Positions 1 through 6,088 are shown, numbered from the stretch's first letter. The stretch is 7,484 nt of DNA from Maritimibacter sp. (GCA_020441225.1 JAGRMP010000377.1:1-7484), one strand, 5' to 3'. Notes: a model not told the origin generated them from the sequence alone. A program made the numbers and translations.

Positions 1-633
1 GGGCTGTTCGACGCGGTGCACCGGATCGAGGATCCGCATCCGCGCTCGAAGCTGGACTGTCTCGGTCGGTCGCGGTTCGACCGCACCCTGTTTCTCGATG
101 CCGACACGCTCGTGCTCGGGCCGCTCGGCGACCTCTTCGACGTGCTCGACCGGTTCGAGCTGGCGCTCGCCCATGACGTGCGGCGCGCAACCGAGCTGAT
201 CCGTGAAAACGCCGGCGCGCCGACGCCCTATGCCTTTCCCCAGCTCAATTCCGGCGTACTCCTCTACCGGCGCAGCCCAAGGATGCGGGCCTTTTTCGCC
301 GAATGGGCGCGGCGGTTCGTCGAGAGCGGGGGGACCCGCGACCAGCCGGTGCTGAAGGCGATGTTGTGGGAAGGCGATCTCAGGTTCTGGGTGCTGCCGC
401 CCGAGTTCAACCTGCGCCGGGTGACCCTTCTCGATGCCTGGGAGCCGGGCGACGCCCTGCCGACGATCCTGCATTCGCACCGGCTGATGGATCACATGCG
501 CGGCGGAGCACCGCGGATCAGCGATCCGGTGGCCCTGGTCGAGGCGGAACGGGCTGCGCTGGAGGCGGAATGGAAGGCCGTGGGCGGCCGCGATCCGGAC
601 CCGTTCCGGCGGTTTCTGGGCAGGCGGATCTAG
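1..633 (+). CDS. GT-A fold glycosyltransferase (GT8-like), 5' end cut by window edge
   Basis: Probable sugar-nucleotide-dependent glycosyltransferase; acceptor and donor cannot be told from sequence. The open frame continues to the first base (reading GLFDAV before HRIED), so the gene starts outside the window and the internal GTG at 16 is unlikely to be its start; 210 codons are visible. Numbering from the first visible residue, TLFLDADTLVLGPLGDLF (29-46) carries the metal-binding DxD motif (D33, D35) after a hydrophobic strand, as in GT8/glycogenin-like GT-A enzymes. QLNSGVLLYRR (81-91) is the typical N-S-G-V strand, DQPVLKAML (114-122) the following helix, and ILHSHRLMDHM (156-166) sits where the family's C-terminal metal-ligand histidine lies. 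No membrane segment is visible, so it is probably cytoplasmic. It converges on the minus-strand gene ending at 641 with only 7 bp between. The fold call is good; the specific family is an inference. Confidence 0.8.
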   Translation, partial: GLFDAVHRIEDPHPRSKLDCLGRSRFDRTLFLDADTLVLGPLGDLFDVLDRFELALAHDVRRATELIRENAGAPTPYAFPQLNSGVLLYRRSPRMRAFFAEWARRFVESGGTRDQPVLKAMLWEGDLRFWVLPPEFNLRRVTLLDAWEPGDALPTILHSHRLMDHMRGGAPRISDPVALVEAERAALEAEWKAVGGRDPDPFRRFLGRRI

Positions 634-640
634 CGGCCGG

Positions 641-1138
641 TCAGGCCGGGGGCGTGTCGAGCCAGGCGTTCACGACCTGGCGGAGCTGGTAGGCCTCGGG
701 CCCCTTGGAGTAGCCCTCGGCAAGCGGAACCTGTGCACCGTCGGCGCCCGTGAGGACCGCGCGGGTGGGGCTGCCCGGCGCGCCTTCCTCGGGCACGTGG
801 CGGGCCTCTTGGGTGGGGCCGGGGCGCTCGACGCTCACCCGCGCGTCGGGCGACAGCGCGTGGGTGGTGGAGCGGGTGCCGCGGGGCGCGACGAAATCGA
901 GCGTCACCGTTCCCGCGGTCCGGTCGAAGGTGATCCGGCGGGTCTCGACGAAGAACCAGGCGAAGACCGGGGGCGACAGGGCGAAGCAGAGGAAGATCAC
1001 GCCCGCATCGTTGCCGCGGGCAAACAGCACGATGGCGAAGGCGAGGGTGGCGAGCGTGACGAGGACGAGCCCGACGGCGAGGGCGGTGGGACGGTGTTCC
1101 AGACCCAGCCGGGTGGGGGTGTTTTCGACGGTTTTCAT
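641..1138 (-). CDS. Small two-helix membrane protein (paralog B), function unknown
   Basis: 165-aa protein of unknown function. I chose the ATG at 1138 (MKTVENTPTRL) because the longer frame to 1222 would run into the upstream gene, and because this start aligns with that gene's own N-terminus, MKVVTNTPDLL. Two hydrophobic segments lie at about residues 19-40 and 45-64, followed by a roughly 100-residue soluble part beginning RRITFDRTAGTVTL and ending QVVNAWLDTPPA. The layout resembles small bacterial proteins with a membrane hairpin plus a PH-like beta domain, but that is only an analogy. It shares its plan and several motifs with the 1149-1625 product. The gene lies 10 bp downstream of that gene's stop, so the two are probably co-transcribed. 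No clear Shine-Dalgarno is seen; a GGAG lies too far upstream, inside the previous gene. Translational coupling is therefore possible. Confidence 0.75.
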   Translation of the reverse strand: MKTVENTPTRLGLEHRPTALAVGLVLVTLATLAFAIVLFARGNDAGVIFLCFALSPPVFAWFFVETRRITFDRTAGTVTLDFVAPRGTRSTTHALSPDARVSVERPGPTQEARHVPEEGAPGSPTRAVLTGADGAQVPLAEGYSKGPEAYQLRQVVNAWLDTPPA

Positions 1139-1148
1139 GGCGTATGTT

Positions 1149-1625
1149 TCATGACGTATGCTCCAGCCAGGCGTTGATCGCCTCTGCGGTGCGGTGGTGG
1201 CCGGCGCCCGAGGAATAGGCATAGGTGACCGGATGGCGCCCGGCGGATTGTCCGGCCGGGACGACGAGTGCGATGCGGTAGGCGGTGCCGCTGTCCGACG
1301 ACTGGCTCTCCTCGATCACAGCACGCTCGATCTCGGCCAGCGCGTGGCGCACACGGGACCCGCCGAACAGGTTGCGCCGGCGCAGTTCGACATAGCCGTC
1401 CGGGCGATGGAACACGACCTGGACCCGGCGCACGAAGGCCCAGAAGGCGATGAAGCCCATGCCGCCGCCGAAGAGCGCGAACAGGATGCCCCACCATTCG
1501 CCCGCGAGCACCATCGCGAGCCCGGCGCCGACGAAGACGAGGATGAAGCCGATCAGGGCCAGCGCGAGCAGGACCGGGCGGTCTTCGACGATCAGCAGAT
1601 CCGGGGTATTGGTAACCACTTTCAT
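1149..1625 (-). CDS. Small two-helix membrane protein (paralog A), function unknown
   Basis: 158-aa protein of unknown function, first gene of a probable two-gene unit. The start is the ATG at 1625 (MKVVTNTPDLLIVEDRP); no strong ribosome binding site precedes it. Hydrophobic helices are predicted at about residues 18-40 and 44-65 (the latter rich in G, F and W), separated by a very short turn (GEWW), so the protein likely makes a membrane hairpin. The remaining part has alternating beta-like stretches (VQVVFHRPDGYVEL, 68-81; YRIALVVPAG, 116-125) and ends with YSSGAGHHRTAEAINAWLE (137-155). The downstream neighbour has a matching pattern (F-x-R-x-x-G-x-V-x-L, H-A-L, N-A-W-L), so they look like an old tandem duplication. 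A 160-bp gene-poor gap separates it from azoR, also on minus. Nothing in the sequence shows its role. Confidence 0.78.
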   Translation of the reverse strand: MKVVTNTPDLLIVEDRPVLLALALIGFILVFVGAGLAMVLAGEWWGILFALFGGGMGFIAFWAFVRRVQVVFHRPDGYVELRRRNLFGGSRVRHALAEIERAVIEESQSSDSGTAYRIALVVPAGQSAGRHPVTYAYSSGAGHHRTAEAINAWLEHTS

Positions 1626-1736
1626 CCGCGGCGCACGTCCCGCAGGGCCGGGGTGCGGTGGAGGTTTGCAACGGGCATCGGCTGGCTCTTTCCCGGGGTC
1701 CGGGATGAGCCTAGCGCGCAGGGACCGTGGGGGGAA

Positions 1737-1756
1737 GGGCCGCGGTGTCGCGGCCC
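1737..1756 (-). terminator. GC-rich hairpin, possible azoR terminator
   Basis: A perfect 8-bp inverted repeat (GGGCCGCG / CGCGGCCC) with a 4-nt loop lies about 30 bp past the azoR stop. On the minus strand it is followed by TTCCCCCC rather than a run of T, so it is not a canonical intrinsic terminator. It could end azoR transcription weakly, protect the 3' end, or be a chance GC palindrome. Confidence 0.4.
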
Positions 1757-1786
1757 CGCCCGGGAGTGGTCGTCAAACCGGCGCGA

Positions 1787-2365
1787 TCAGGCCGCGAGCG
1801 GTTGGGTGAGCGCGGCGACCGCGGTCTCGATCTCGGCTTCGCCGGCCTCGGCGGGCACGTCGAGGAAAGTCACGTCGGTGATGCCGATGAACCCGAGCAT
1901 GAAGGTCAGATAAGGCGTCGCGAAATCATGGTCGGCGCCGGTGGGCGTGCCCTGCGAGGCGCGCAGGATCACCGCGCGTTTGCCTTTGAGCAAGCCCTCG
2001 GGCCCGCTTTCGGTGTAGCGGAAAGCGATGCCGGCGCGGGTCACCTGGTCGATCCAGGCCTTGAGGCTCGCGGGGATGTTGAAATTGTACGTCGCGGTGG
2101 CGATCAGCAGCGTGTCGGCGGCCATGAGTTCGGCAAGCAGCGCGTCCGAAGTCGCGAGCGCGGCGCGCTCGTCGTCGGTGCGGTCCTCGGGCGCCTTGAA
2201 GGTGCCGGTGGTGTAGGCGGCGCTCAGGTGCGGCACGCCGTCCGAGAGGTCGCGGGTGATGATCTTGGCGTCGGGCAGACCGGCGGCAACGGCGTTGGCG
2301 AAAGCACGCGAGAGCGAGCCGTCGTGGCGGGCGGACGCGTCGATGCGAAGGATGGTGTGGGTCAT
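1787..2365 (-). CDS. azoR: FMN-dependent NADH-azoreductase
   Basis: 192-aa cytoplasmic flavoenzyme of the AzoR family (flavodoxin-like fold, formerly annotated as acyl carrier protein phosphodiesterase). Family members use NAD(P)H and bound FMN for two-electron reduction of quinones and azo compounds, often as protection against electrophile stress. RIDASARHDGSLSRAFA (7-23) is the N-terminal FMN-phosphate loop with serines at 11, 17 and 19. ATYNFNIPASLKAWID (91-106) is the flavin-binding YNF-IP segment. RAGIAFRYTESGPEGLLKGK (110-129) and TPYLTFMLGFIGITDV (150-165) closely match what I recall of Escherichia coli AzoR. The start at 2365 is supported by GGAG six bases upstream; an in-frame ATG at 2377 contains that site and is less likely. 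Length is normal for the family. It is divergent from a LysR regulator, which probably controls it. Confidence 0.93.
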   Translation of the reverse strand: MTHTILRIDASARHDGSLSRAFANAVAAGLPDAKIITRDLSDGVPHLSAAYTTGTFKAPEDRTDDERAALATSDALLAELMAADTLLIATATYNFNIPASLKAWIDQVTRAGIAFRYTESGPEGLLKGKRAVILRASQGTPTGADHDFATPYLTFMLGFIGITDVTFLDVPAEAGEAEIETAVAALTQPLAA

Positions 2366-2383
2366 CGGGATCTCCATGGGTTG

Positions 2384-2400
2384 CGCGGGGTCCCCCCGCG
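2384..2400 (-). promoter_or_regulatory. Hairpin in the azoR leader
   Basis: A perfect 7-bp inverted repeat (CGCGGGG / CCCCGCG) with a 3-nt loop lies about 20-35 nt upstream of the azoR start, just before its ribosome binding site. In the mRNA it would form a very stable stem that could affect ribosome access or mRNA stability. Only the pairing is seen; any function is inferred. Confidence 0.35.
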
Positions 2401-2427
2401 TTGATCCCCATGTTGGCCCTTGCGGGG

Positions 2428-2452
2428 GTGAACACAATCTGGGAGTTTTCAC
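2428..2452. promoter_or_regulatory. Imperfect dyad in the azoR-lysR intergenic region, candidate LysR operator
   Basis: GTGAACAC (2428-2435) and GTTTTCAC (2445-2452) form an inverted repeat with 7 of 8 positions matching, centred near 2440, between the divergent azoR (start 2365) and LysR (start 2483) genes. The area is AT-richer than its surroundings, as expected for overlapping promoters. LysR-type regulators usually bind an interrupted dyad between their own gene and a divergent target, and position and size fit. I could not assign confident -35 and -10 boxes on either strand. A second, looser pairing (GAACA at 2430-2434 with TGTTC at 2459-2463) overlaps it. Confidence 0.45.
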
Positions 2453-2482
2453 AGTACATGTTCGCCACTGCACAGGTGACCG

Positions 2483-3346
2483 ATGGAGAACTGGGACGAG
2501 CTGCGCACCGCCTACGAGGTCGTGCGCCATGGCACGGTGAGCGGGGCTGCAAGCGCGCTGGGCGTGCACCATGCGACCGTGATCCGCCATATCGACGCGC
2601 TCGAGGCGCGGCTCGGGGTGAAGCTGTTTCAGCGCCACGCAAGGGGCTATGCGCCGACCGAGGCGGGGGAGGAGCTCGCGCGGGTTGCCAAGGCGAGCGA
2701 CGACCAGTTCAGCCAGCTCGCCTCGCGGCTCAAGGGCAGCGGCGAGGCGGTGACGGGGGACCTGGTGGTCACGACCCTGCCGGTGCTGGCCGAACAGCTC
2801 GCGCCGGATTTCGCGCGGTTTCAGGTGGCCCACCCCGGCGTCATCCTGCACGTGCGCACCGGGCGGCGGATCTTCCGGCTCGAATACGGCGAGGCGCATG
2901 TGGCGATCCGCGCCGGGCGGGCGCCGGAAGAGCCCGACAACGTGGCCCAGCCGCTGGTGAAGCTCCAGGCGGGGCTCTACGTGGCCGAAAGCTACATCGA
3001 CCGGCGCGGCGACCCGCGCGACGGGCTGGCCGGCCACGATTTCGTCGGGCCGGAGGAGGGCGAGACCGGGCCGCCGACCTACGACTGGCTGCGCGCCGAG
3101 GTGCCGCCCGAACGGGTGATATTCCGCACCAACGACCTGCACACCGCGGCGGCGGCGGTGCAGGCCGGGACCGGGCTCGGGTTCCTGACCCCGAGACAGG
3201 CGGCAGGGCTCGTCGAGGTGATCGCCCCGCGCCCCGACTGGGCCGCGCAGATCTGGCTGGTAACCCATGTGGATCTTCACCGCTCGGCCAAGGTCCAGGC
3301 GCTGACCAAGTTTCTCAAGGAGACCTGCCGGGAGGGCGAGGGGTAG
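2483..3346 (+). CDS. LysR-family transcriptional regulator
   Basis: 287-aa DNA-binding regulator of full length for the family. The N-terminal winged helix-turn-helix covers about residues 4-62. It includes GTVSGAASALGVHHATVIRH (17-36), the helix-turn-helix, and ALEARLGVKLFQRHARGYAP (39-58), the wing. A linker helix follows (60-85), then the substrate-binding-like effector domain from about 92 (GDLVVTTLP) to the end. This includes the mid-domain EYGEAHVAIRAG (about 133-144) and the late TGLGFLTP segment typical of LysR effector domains. The ATG at 2483 is preceded by AGGTG with 4-5 nt spacing. It is divergent from azoR across 117 bp, the classic LysR arrangement, so it probably regulates azoR and perhaps itself. 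The effector is unknown; a quinone or other electrophile would suit an azoreductase target. Codon use is strongly GC-rich, like the core genes. Confidence 0.92.
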   Translation: MENWDELRTAYEVVRHGTVSGAASALGVHHATVIRHIDALEARLGVKLFQRHARGYAPTEAGEELARVAKASDDQFSQLASRLKGSGEAVTGDLVVTTLPVLAEQLAPDFARFQVAHPGVILHVRTGRRIFRLEYGEAHVAIRAGRAPEEPDNVAQPLVKLQAGLYVAESYIDRRGDPRDGLAGHDFVGPEEGETGPPTYDWLRAEVPPERVIFRTNDLHTAAAAVQAGTGLGFLTPRQAAGLVEVIAPRPDWAAQIWLVTHVDLHRSAKVQALTKFLKETCREGEG

Positions 3347-3376
3347 GGGTGATAACTGTAGTGCAAATGGGCAATT

Positions 3377-3934
3377 ATGTTGCAGGTTGATTTGAATACC
3401 GACATTCAAGCCATCGTCGAGATGGCGCTCACTGGTACAGGTGAAAGCGCAATGGACGCCCGCCGATGCCTTCGTGTTCTACTAGAATGGTATGCCATAG
3501 GTCGGCCGGCGGACCGAATTGACGAGTTCCGGGCACTTGTGCCCGCCAATGCGGGTTGTGCGTTAGACCTGTCCTGCCAGCAACTGCTCGAACTTGAGAT
3601 AGCGCAAGACGAACTTCGCGCGTTGAGCTCACACGTTCTGGCATGCCTCTCCAGCCGAGACGGTGGGTACCGATGGGTTACTTACATCTTGAAAGGTCTC
3701 AGCGGTTTCTTCGACGTCGAAGACGAGATGACGGAGTTTGTCGAGACCCATTGGCGGGAAGAGGACGAAGACCTGATAGAACAAACCGTCCTGATCCATT
3801 TCAACGTGCCGATGTCGGCTCGTCAATCGAAGATCCTGAGCGAAATTTCCAAAGACTGCGAGTCGGAAGCGCTGCGCGGGTCCGTCGAAATGAAAATGCG
3901 GGTCAACGAAAATAATGTGAAAGGCTCTCTATAG
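3377..3934 (+). CDS. Hypothetical acidic 185-aa protein, probably horizontally acquired
   Basis: I do not recognise the family. The frame is open for 185 codons, with protein-like composition and no signal peptide or membrane segment. The product looks mostly helical and soluble: amphipathic stretches near 25-53 (ARRCLRVLLEWYAIGRPADR), 67-92 (CQQLLELEIAQDELRAL) and 145-165. A strongly acidic patch lies at 113-134 (DVEDEMTEFVETHWREEDED), and there are five cysteines. Base and codon use differ from the neighbours: about 55% G+C in hand counts, with ATA, CTA, TTA and CGA codons that high-GC genes here avoid. This suggests recent transfer. The start at 3377 is uncertain because only a weak ATGGG precedes it; the ATG at 3422 is an alternative. 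It begins 30 bp after the LysR gene but does not look like part of that unit. Small acidic orphans of this kind are sometimes immunity proteins, but no motif here proves that. Confidence 0.65.
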   Translation: MLQVDLNTDIQAIVEMALTGTGESAMDARRCLRVLLEWYAIGRPADRIDEFRALVPANAGCALDLSCQQLLELEIAQDELRALSSHVLACLSSRDGGYRWVTYILKGLSGFFDVEDEMTEFVETHWREEDEDLIEQTVLIHFNVPMSARQSKILSEISKDCESEALRGSVEMKMRVNENNVKGSL

Positions 3935-4059
3935 TTCCCTCATTTCGCACCGCCTCTCGCCAAATTTTCGGCGTGGGTCGTTTCGCTTGTGACATAGAAC
4001 ACTTCCTGGTCCCTCAGTTGGTGCTGTCCACTTTTCCCGGCAAGTCCGGTTGGAGCGCA
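3935..4059. other. Gene-free, relatively AT-rich spacer after the orphan ORF
   Basis: No credible coding frame, promoter or RNA gene is visible. Composition stays lower in G+C than the core genes up to about 4050, where it returns to high GC. It could be the tail of the transferred segment that carries the upstream ORF. No terminal inverted repeats or target-site duplication that would prove a mobile element were found. Confidence 0.4.
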
Positions 4060-4115
4060 CCGGCCCCCACGCCCGCCGGAGTGCGGCGGGCGTGAGGGGC
4101 CGGGCTGAAGCCCGG
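4060..4115. repeat. Large compound palindrome, possible REP-like element or helicase terminator
   Basis: Bases 4060-4067 (CCGGCCCC) pair with 4096-4103 (GGGGCCGG), and 4068-4077 (CACGCCCGCC) pair perfectly with 4085-4094 (GGCGGGCGTG). One unpaired A lies at 4095. An extra G4078-C4084 pair leaves a 5-nt loop, giving 19 bp in all. A second stem, CCGGGC TGAA GCCCGG (4100-4115), overlaps the foot of the first, so the two compete. The element lies 24 bp beyond the stop of the minus-strand helicase. No T-run follows on either strand, so a plain intrinsic terminator is unlikely. The form is like dispersed repetitive extragenic palindromes, which can also stabilise mRNA 3' ends. Copy number cannot be judged from one window. 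Confidence 0.55.
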
Positions 4116-4138
4116 TCTACGGGTTTTCCGAAAGCGCG

Positions 4139-5455
4139 TCAGGCGGCTTTTCGGCCTGCGCCGCCGCGGCGGCGGCGGGGGCGGCGTTTGGCGGCTGCGT
4201 TACCGTTCGGGCTGCCGTGCGAGGTACCGCCCGAGGCTTTGGGCTTGCCGCTCTTTCGGTTCTGGCCACCGCCGCCGCCGCCGCCGCGTTTGCGAGTGGG
4301 CTCGGTGGCGTGTTCGGGGCCCCAATGGGTGCCGCTGTGGACCGGGATCTCTTTGCCCAGCGTCTTCTGGATCGCTTTGAGCTCCGACATCTCGGCCGGC
4401 GCGCAATAGGCCACTGAGCGGCCGTCGCGGCCGGCCCGCGCGGTGCGGCCGATGCGGTGGACGTAATTGTCGGGCACGTTCGGCAGATCGTAATTGTAGA
4501 CGTGGCGCACGCCGGGGATGTCGAGGCCGCGGGCGGCGACGTCGGTCGCGACCAACACCTTGACCTCGCCCGCGGTGAAGGCCTTGATCGCCCGTTCCCG
4601 CGCGCCTTGCGATTTGTTGCCGTGGATGGCGCTCACGGAGAAGCCGGCCTTTTCCAGCGCCGTCGCGAGGCGGTTGGCGCCGTGCTTGGTGCGGGTGAAG
4701 ACCAACGCCATGTCGCCCGGGTGGTCGCCCAGATGCTCGATCAGCAGCCGGGTCTTGGCGGCCTGTTCGACGAAATGGACCCCTTGGGTCACCTTGTCGG
4801 CGGGCTTGCCCGGGGGCGAGACCTCGACCCGGACCGGATCGGTCAGGTAGGTTCTGGCGAGATCGGCCATGAGCTTGGGCATGGTGGCCGAGAACAGCAT
4901 GGTCTGGCGGTCGGCGGGGAGCAGCGGGGCGATCCGGCGCAGGGCATGGATGAAGCCCATGTCGAGCATCTGGTCGGCCTCGTCGAGCACCAGGTACTGG
5001 GTGAGGTCGAGCCGGACGGTGTTGCGCTCGATATGGTCGATGAGCCGTCCGGGGGTGGCGACGAGCAGATCGGTGCCACGTTCGAGCCGCTTGATCTGGG
5101 GATTGATCCCGGCGCCGCCGACCACGAGGTTGACGCGCAGGTGGCTGTCACGGGTGTAGGCGGCAAGGTTGTCGGAGATCTGCTTGGCGAGCTCGCGGGT
5201 GGGGGTGAGGATCAGCCCGCGCACCGATTTCGGCGCGGGCTTGGTGCCAGCCTTCATGAGATTATGCGCCATCGGCAGGCCGAAAGCGGCGGTCTTGCCG
5301 GTGCCGGTCTGGGCGATGCCCATCACGTCGCGGCCCGCGAGCGCATGGGGGATGGCCTGGACCTGGATCGGGGTGGGATCGGTGATGCCCTGCTCGGCCA
5401 GCTTGGCGACGAGGCGGGGGGAGAGGCCGAGGGCCTCGAAGGTGGTGTCTGTCAT
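4139..5455 (-). CDS. rhlE: DEAD-box ATP-dependent RNA helicase, RhlE-like
   Basis: 438-aa ATP-dependent RNA helicase that unwinds structured RNA; RhlE-type enzymes act in ribosome assembly, RNA turnover and cold adaptation. All superfamily 2 motifs are intact: Q motif (FEALGL to PTPIQ, 6-31), motif I AQTGTGKT (48-55), Ia PTRELA (85-90), GG (113-114), TPGR (134-137), II DEAD (158-161), III SAT (189-191), IV LVFTRT (251-256), V ATDVAARGLD (303-312), VI HRIGRTARAG (333-342). A basic Gly/Arg-rich tail (about 385-438, with seven consecutive glycines and RRPRRRRGG) is typical of RhlE proteins and probably binds RNA. I start at the ATG at 5455 (MTDTTFEALGL), preceded by AGAGAGA; the frame is open further upstream to 5641, but that part is low-complexity and unlike the family. 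It stands alone, with long flanking spacers. The RhlE assignment over other DEAD-box groups rests on core and tail style. Confidence 0.93.
   Translation of the reverse strand: MTDTTFEALGLSPRLVAKLAEQGITDPTPIQVQAIPHALAGRDVMGIAQTGTGKTAAFGLPMAHNLMKAGTKPAPKSVRGLILTPTRELAKQISDNLAAYTRDSHLRVNLVVGGAGINPQIKRLERGTDLLVATPGRLIDHIERNTVRLDLTQYLVLDEADQMLDMGFIHALRRIAPLLPADRQTMLFSATMPKLMADLARTYLTDPVRVEVSPPGKPADKVTQGVHFVEQAAKTRLLIEHLGDHPGDMALVFTRTKHGANRLATALEKAGFSVSAIHGNKSQGARERAIKAFTAGEVKVLVATDVAARGLDIPGVRHVYNYDLPNVPDNYVHRIGRTARAGRDGRSVAYCAPAEMSELKAIQKTLGKEIPVHSGTHWGPEHATEPTRKRGGGGGGGQNRKSGKPKASGGTSHGSPNGNAAAKRRPRRRRGGAGRKAA
4271..4285 (-). repeat. (GCC)5 trinucleotide run encoding part of a Gly7 tract
   Basis: Five consecutive GCC triplets on the plus strand (GGC on the coding strand) make five of seven glycines in the helicase tail at about residues 391-397. 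The run could vary in length by replication slippage without breaking the frame. Confidence 0.7.
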
Positions 5456-5717
5456 ATGTGTCTCTCTGGGCCGGCCCCTGCGGGTGCCGCCGGAATGAAT
5501 TCGCCGTCCTCCCGCATGGAGGCCGGTCGCGTTCGGGTTCGGCGCGGAGCTGAGCGGAGGCCGGATTGCCTGACGCGCGTCTGCGCTCTGCCCCCCGCGT
5601 GAATTGGGAACCTTGGGAAATGTCAGCGTCCTTCGCGTCATCCGGTTCGGGCGACTGCGGTCTGCTCACGCGGCAGAGGACGTCTGGGAGTGCACATGGG
5701 GTATTCGGGCGGAATAG
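5456..5717 (-). promoter_or_regulatory. 262-bp region upstream of the helicase, promoter and leader not resolved
   Basis: This spacer separates the DUF1330 stop from the helicase start and has no convincing gene. It must hold the helicase promoter if that gene is independent. On the minus strand CTGACA (5625-5620) resembles a -35 box, but no good -10 follows at 17 nt. Two features stand out: TTGGGAA repeated directly at 5604-5610 and 5613-5619 (9-bp period), and GGAGGCCGG repeated at 5518-5526 and 5556-5564. Both could be regulatory or chance. Long leaders are common for DEAD-box genes controlled by temperature or autoregulation, but no such element is recognised here. Confidence 0.35.
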
Positions 5718-6059
5718 TCAACAGGCGAGGCACGCGCGGTCCGGTGACGGTCGGCGGTTGGCGCGCGGTTGCGCGACCCCCTCGACGCAGACGAGCCGGG
5801 CCGAGTTGCAGCCGTCGCGGATGGCCTTGAGCCCCTGGTAGGTTGCGCCGGTGTAGAAAGCCTCGAACGCGGCGACGGACGGAAACGCGATCAGGACGAT
5901 CCGGCGCGGCTCCCAATCGCCTTCGTAGACTTTGTGCGCGCCACCGCGGGCGAGGTAAGTCGCGCCTGCGGCTTCCAGGGCCGGTTTCACCCCGCGCATG
6001 AACTCCGCGTATTGCTCGGCATCGTCGATCCGGACGTCGAAAATTGCGTAGGCCGTCAT
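5718..6059 (-). CDS. DUF1330 family protein
   Basis: 113-aa small cytoplasmic protein of the DUF1330 family (dimeric alpha-beta barrel, ferredoxin-like fold). The molecular role of the family is not established. The match is clear along its length: MTAYAIFDVRIDDAEQYAEF (1-20), GATYLARGG (32-40), VYEGDWEPRRIVLIAFPS (44-61), AFEAFYTGATYQGLKAIR (64-81), then the closing VEGVAQ (92-97). The start at 6059 is supported by GGAGA about 7 nt upstream; the longer frame to 6104 lacks family similarity. About 17 residues after VEGV, ending CLAC, extend beyond the usual family end and are rich in Arg and Pro, perhaps from loss of an earlier stop. It is flanked by the F0 operon terminator upstream and a long spacer downstream, so it is probably monocistronic. 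Confidence 0.9.
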   Translation of the reverse strand: MTAYAIFDVRIDDAEQYAEFMRGVKPALEAAGATYLARGGAHKVYEGDWEPRRIVLIAFPSVAAFEAFYTGATYQGLKAIRDGCNSARLVCVEGVAQPRANRRPSPDRACLAC

Positions 6060-6088
6060 GGGGTCTCTCCAGGTGAGGCCGACCGGGG

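Noticed and set aside
634..648. Small stem CGGCC / GGCCG between the convergent genes ending at 633 and 641
   Set aside because: Only 5 bp with no T-run on either strand; too weak to call a terminator at this GC content.
1158..1913. Plus-strand open frame opposite the membrane-protein gene and the end of azoR
   Set aside because: Its product is compositionally biased (Arg, Gly, Glu, Asp) and overlaps two better-supported genes.
1787..3409. A 540-codon open frame on the minus strand, running from opposite the LysR gene into azoR
   Set aside because: The first part is the antisense of the LysR gene, lacks stops only because of high GC, and resembles no protein. Only the last 192 codons are a real gene.
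3629..3826. Minus-strand open frame opposite the orphan ORF
   Set aside because: It is short and has no ribosome binding site. The 185-codon plus frame is the longer and more protein-like choice, though neither has homologs that I recognise.
4021..4050. TGTCCACTTTTCCCGG-like sequence that recalled the end of an insertion sequence
   Set aside because: No matching inverted end, target duplication or transposase fragment is present nearby, so a mobile-element remnant cannot be supported.
4457..5602. A long plus-strand open frame opposite the helicase
   Set aside because: It is a GC-driven shadow of the helicase, full of Gly/Asp/Val low-complexity sequence. The helicase frame has every expected motif.
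5566..5841. Short plus-strand open frame in the helicase-DUF1330 spacer
   Set aside because: It has a non-ATG start, no ribosome binding site, extends over the DUF1330 gene, and its composition is not protein-like.
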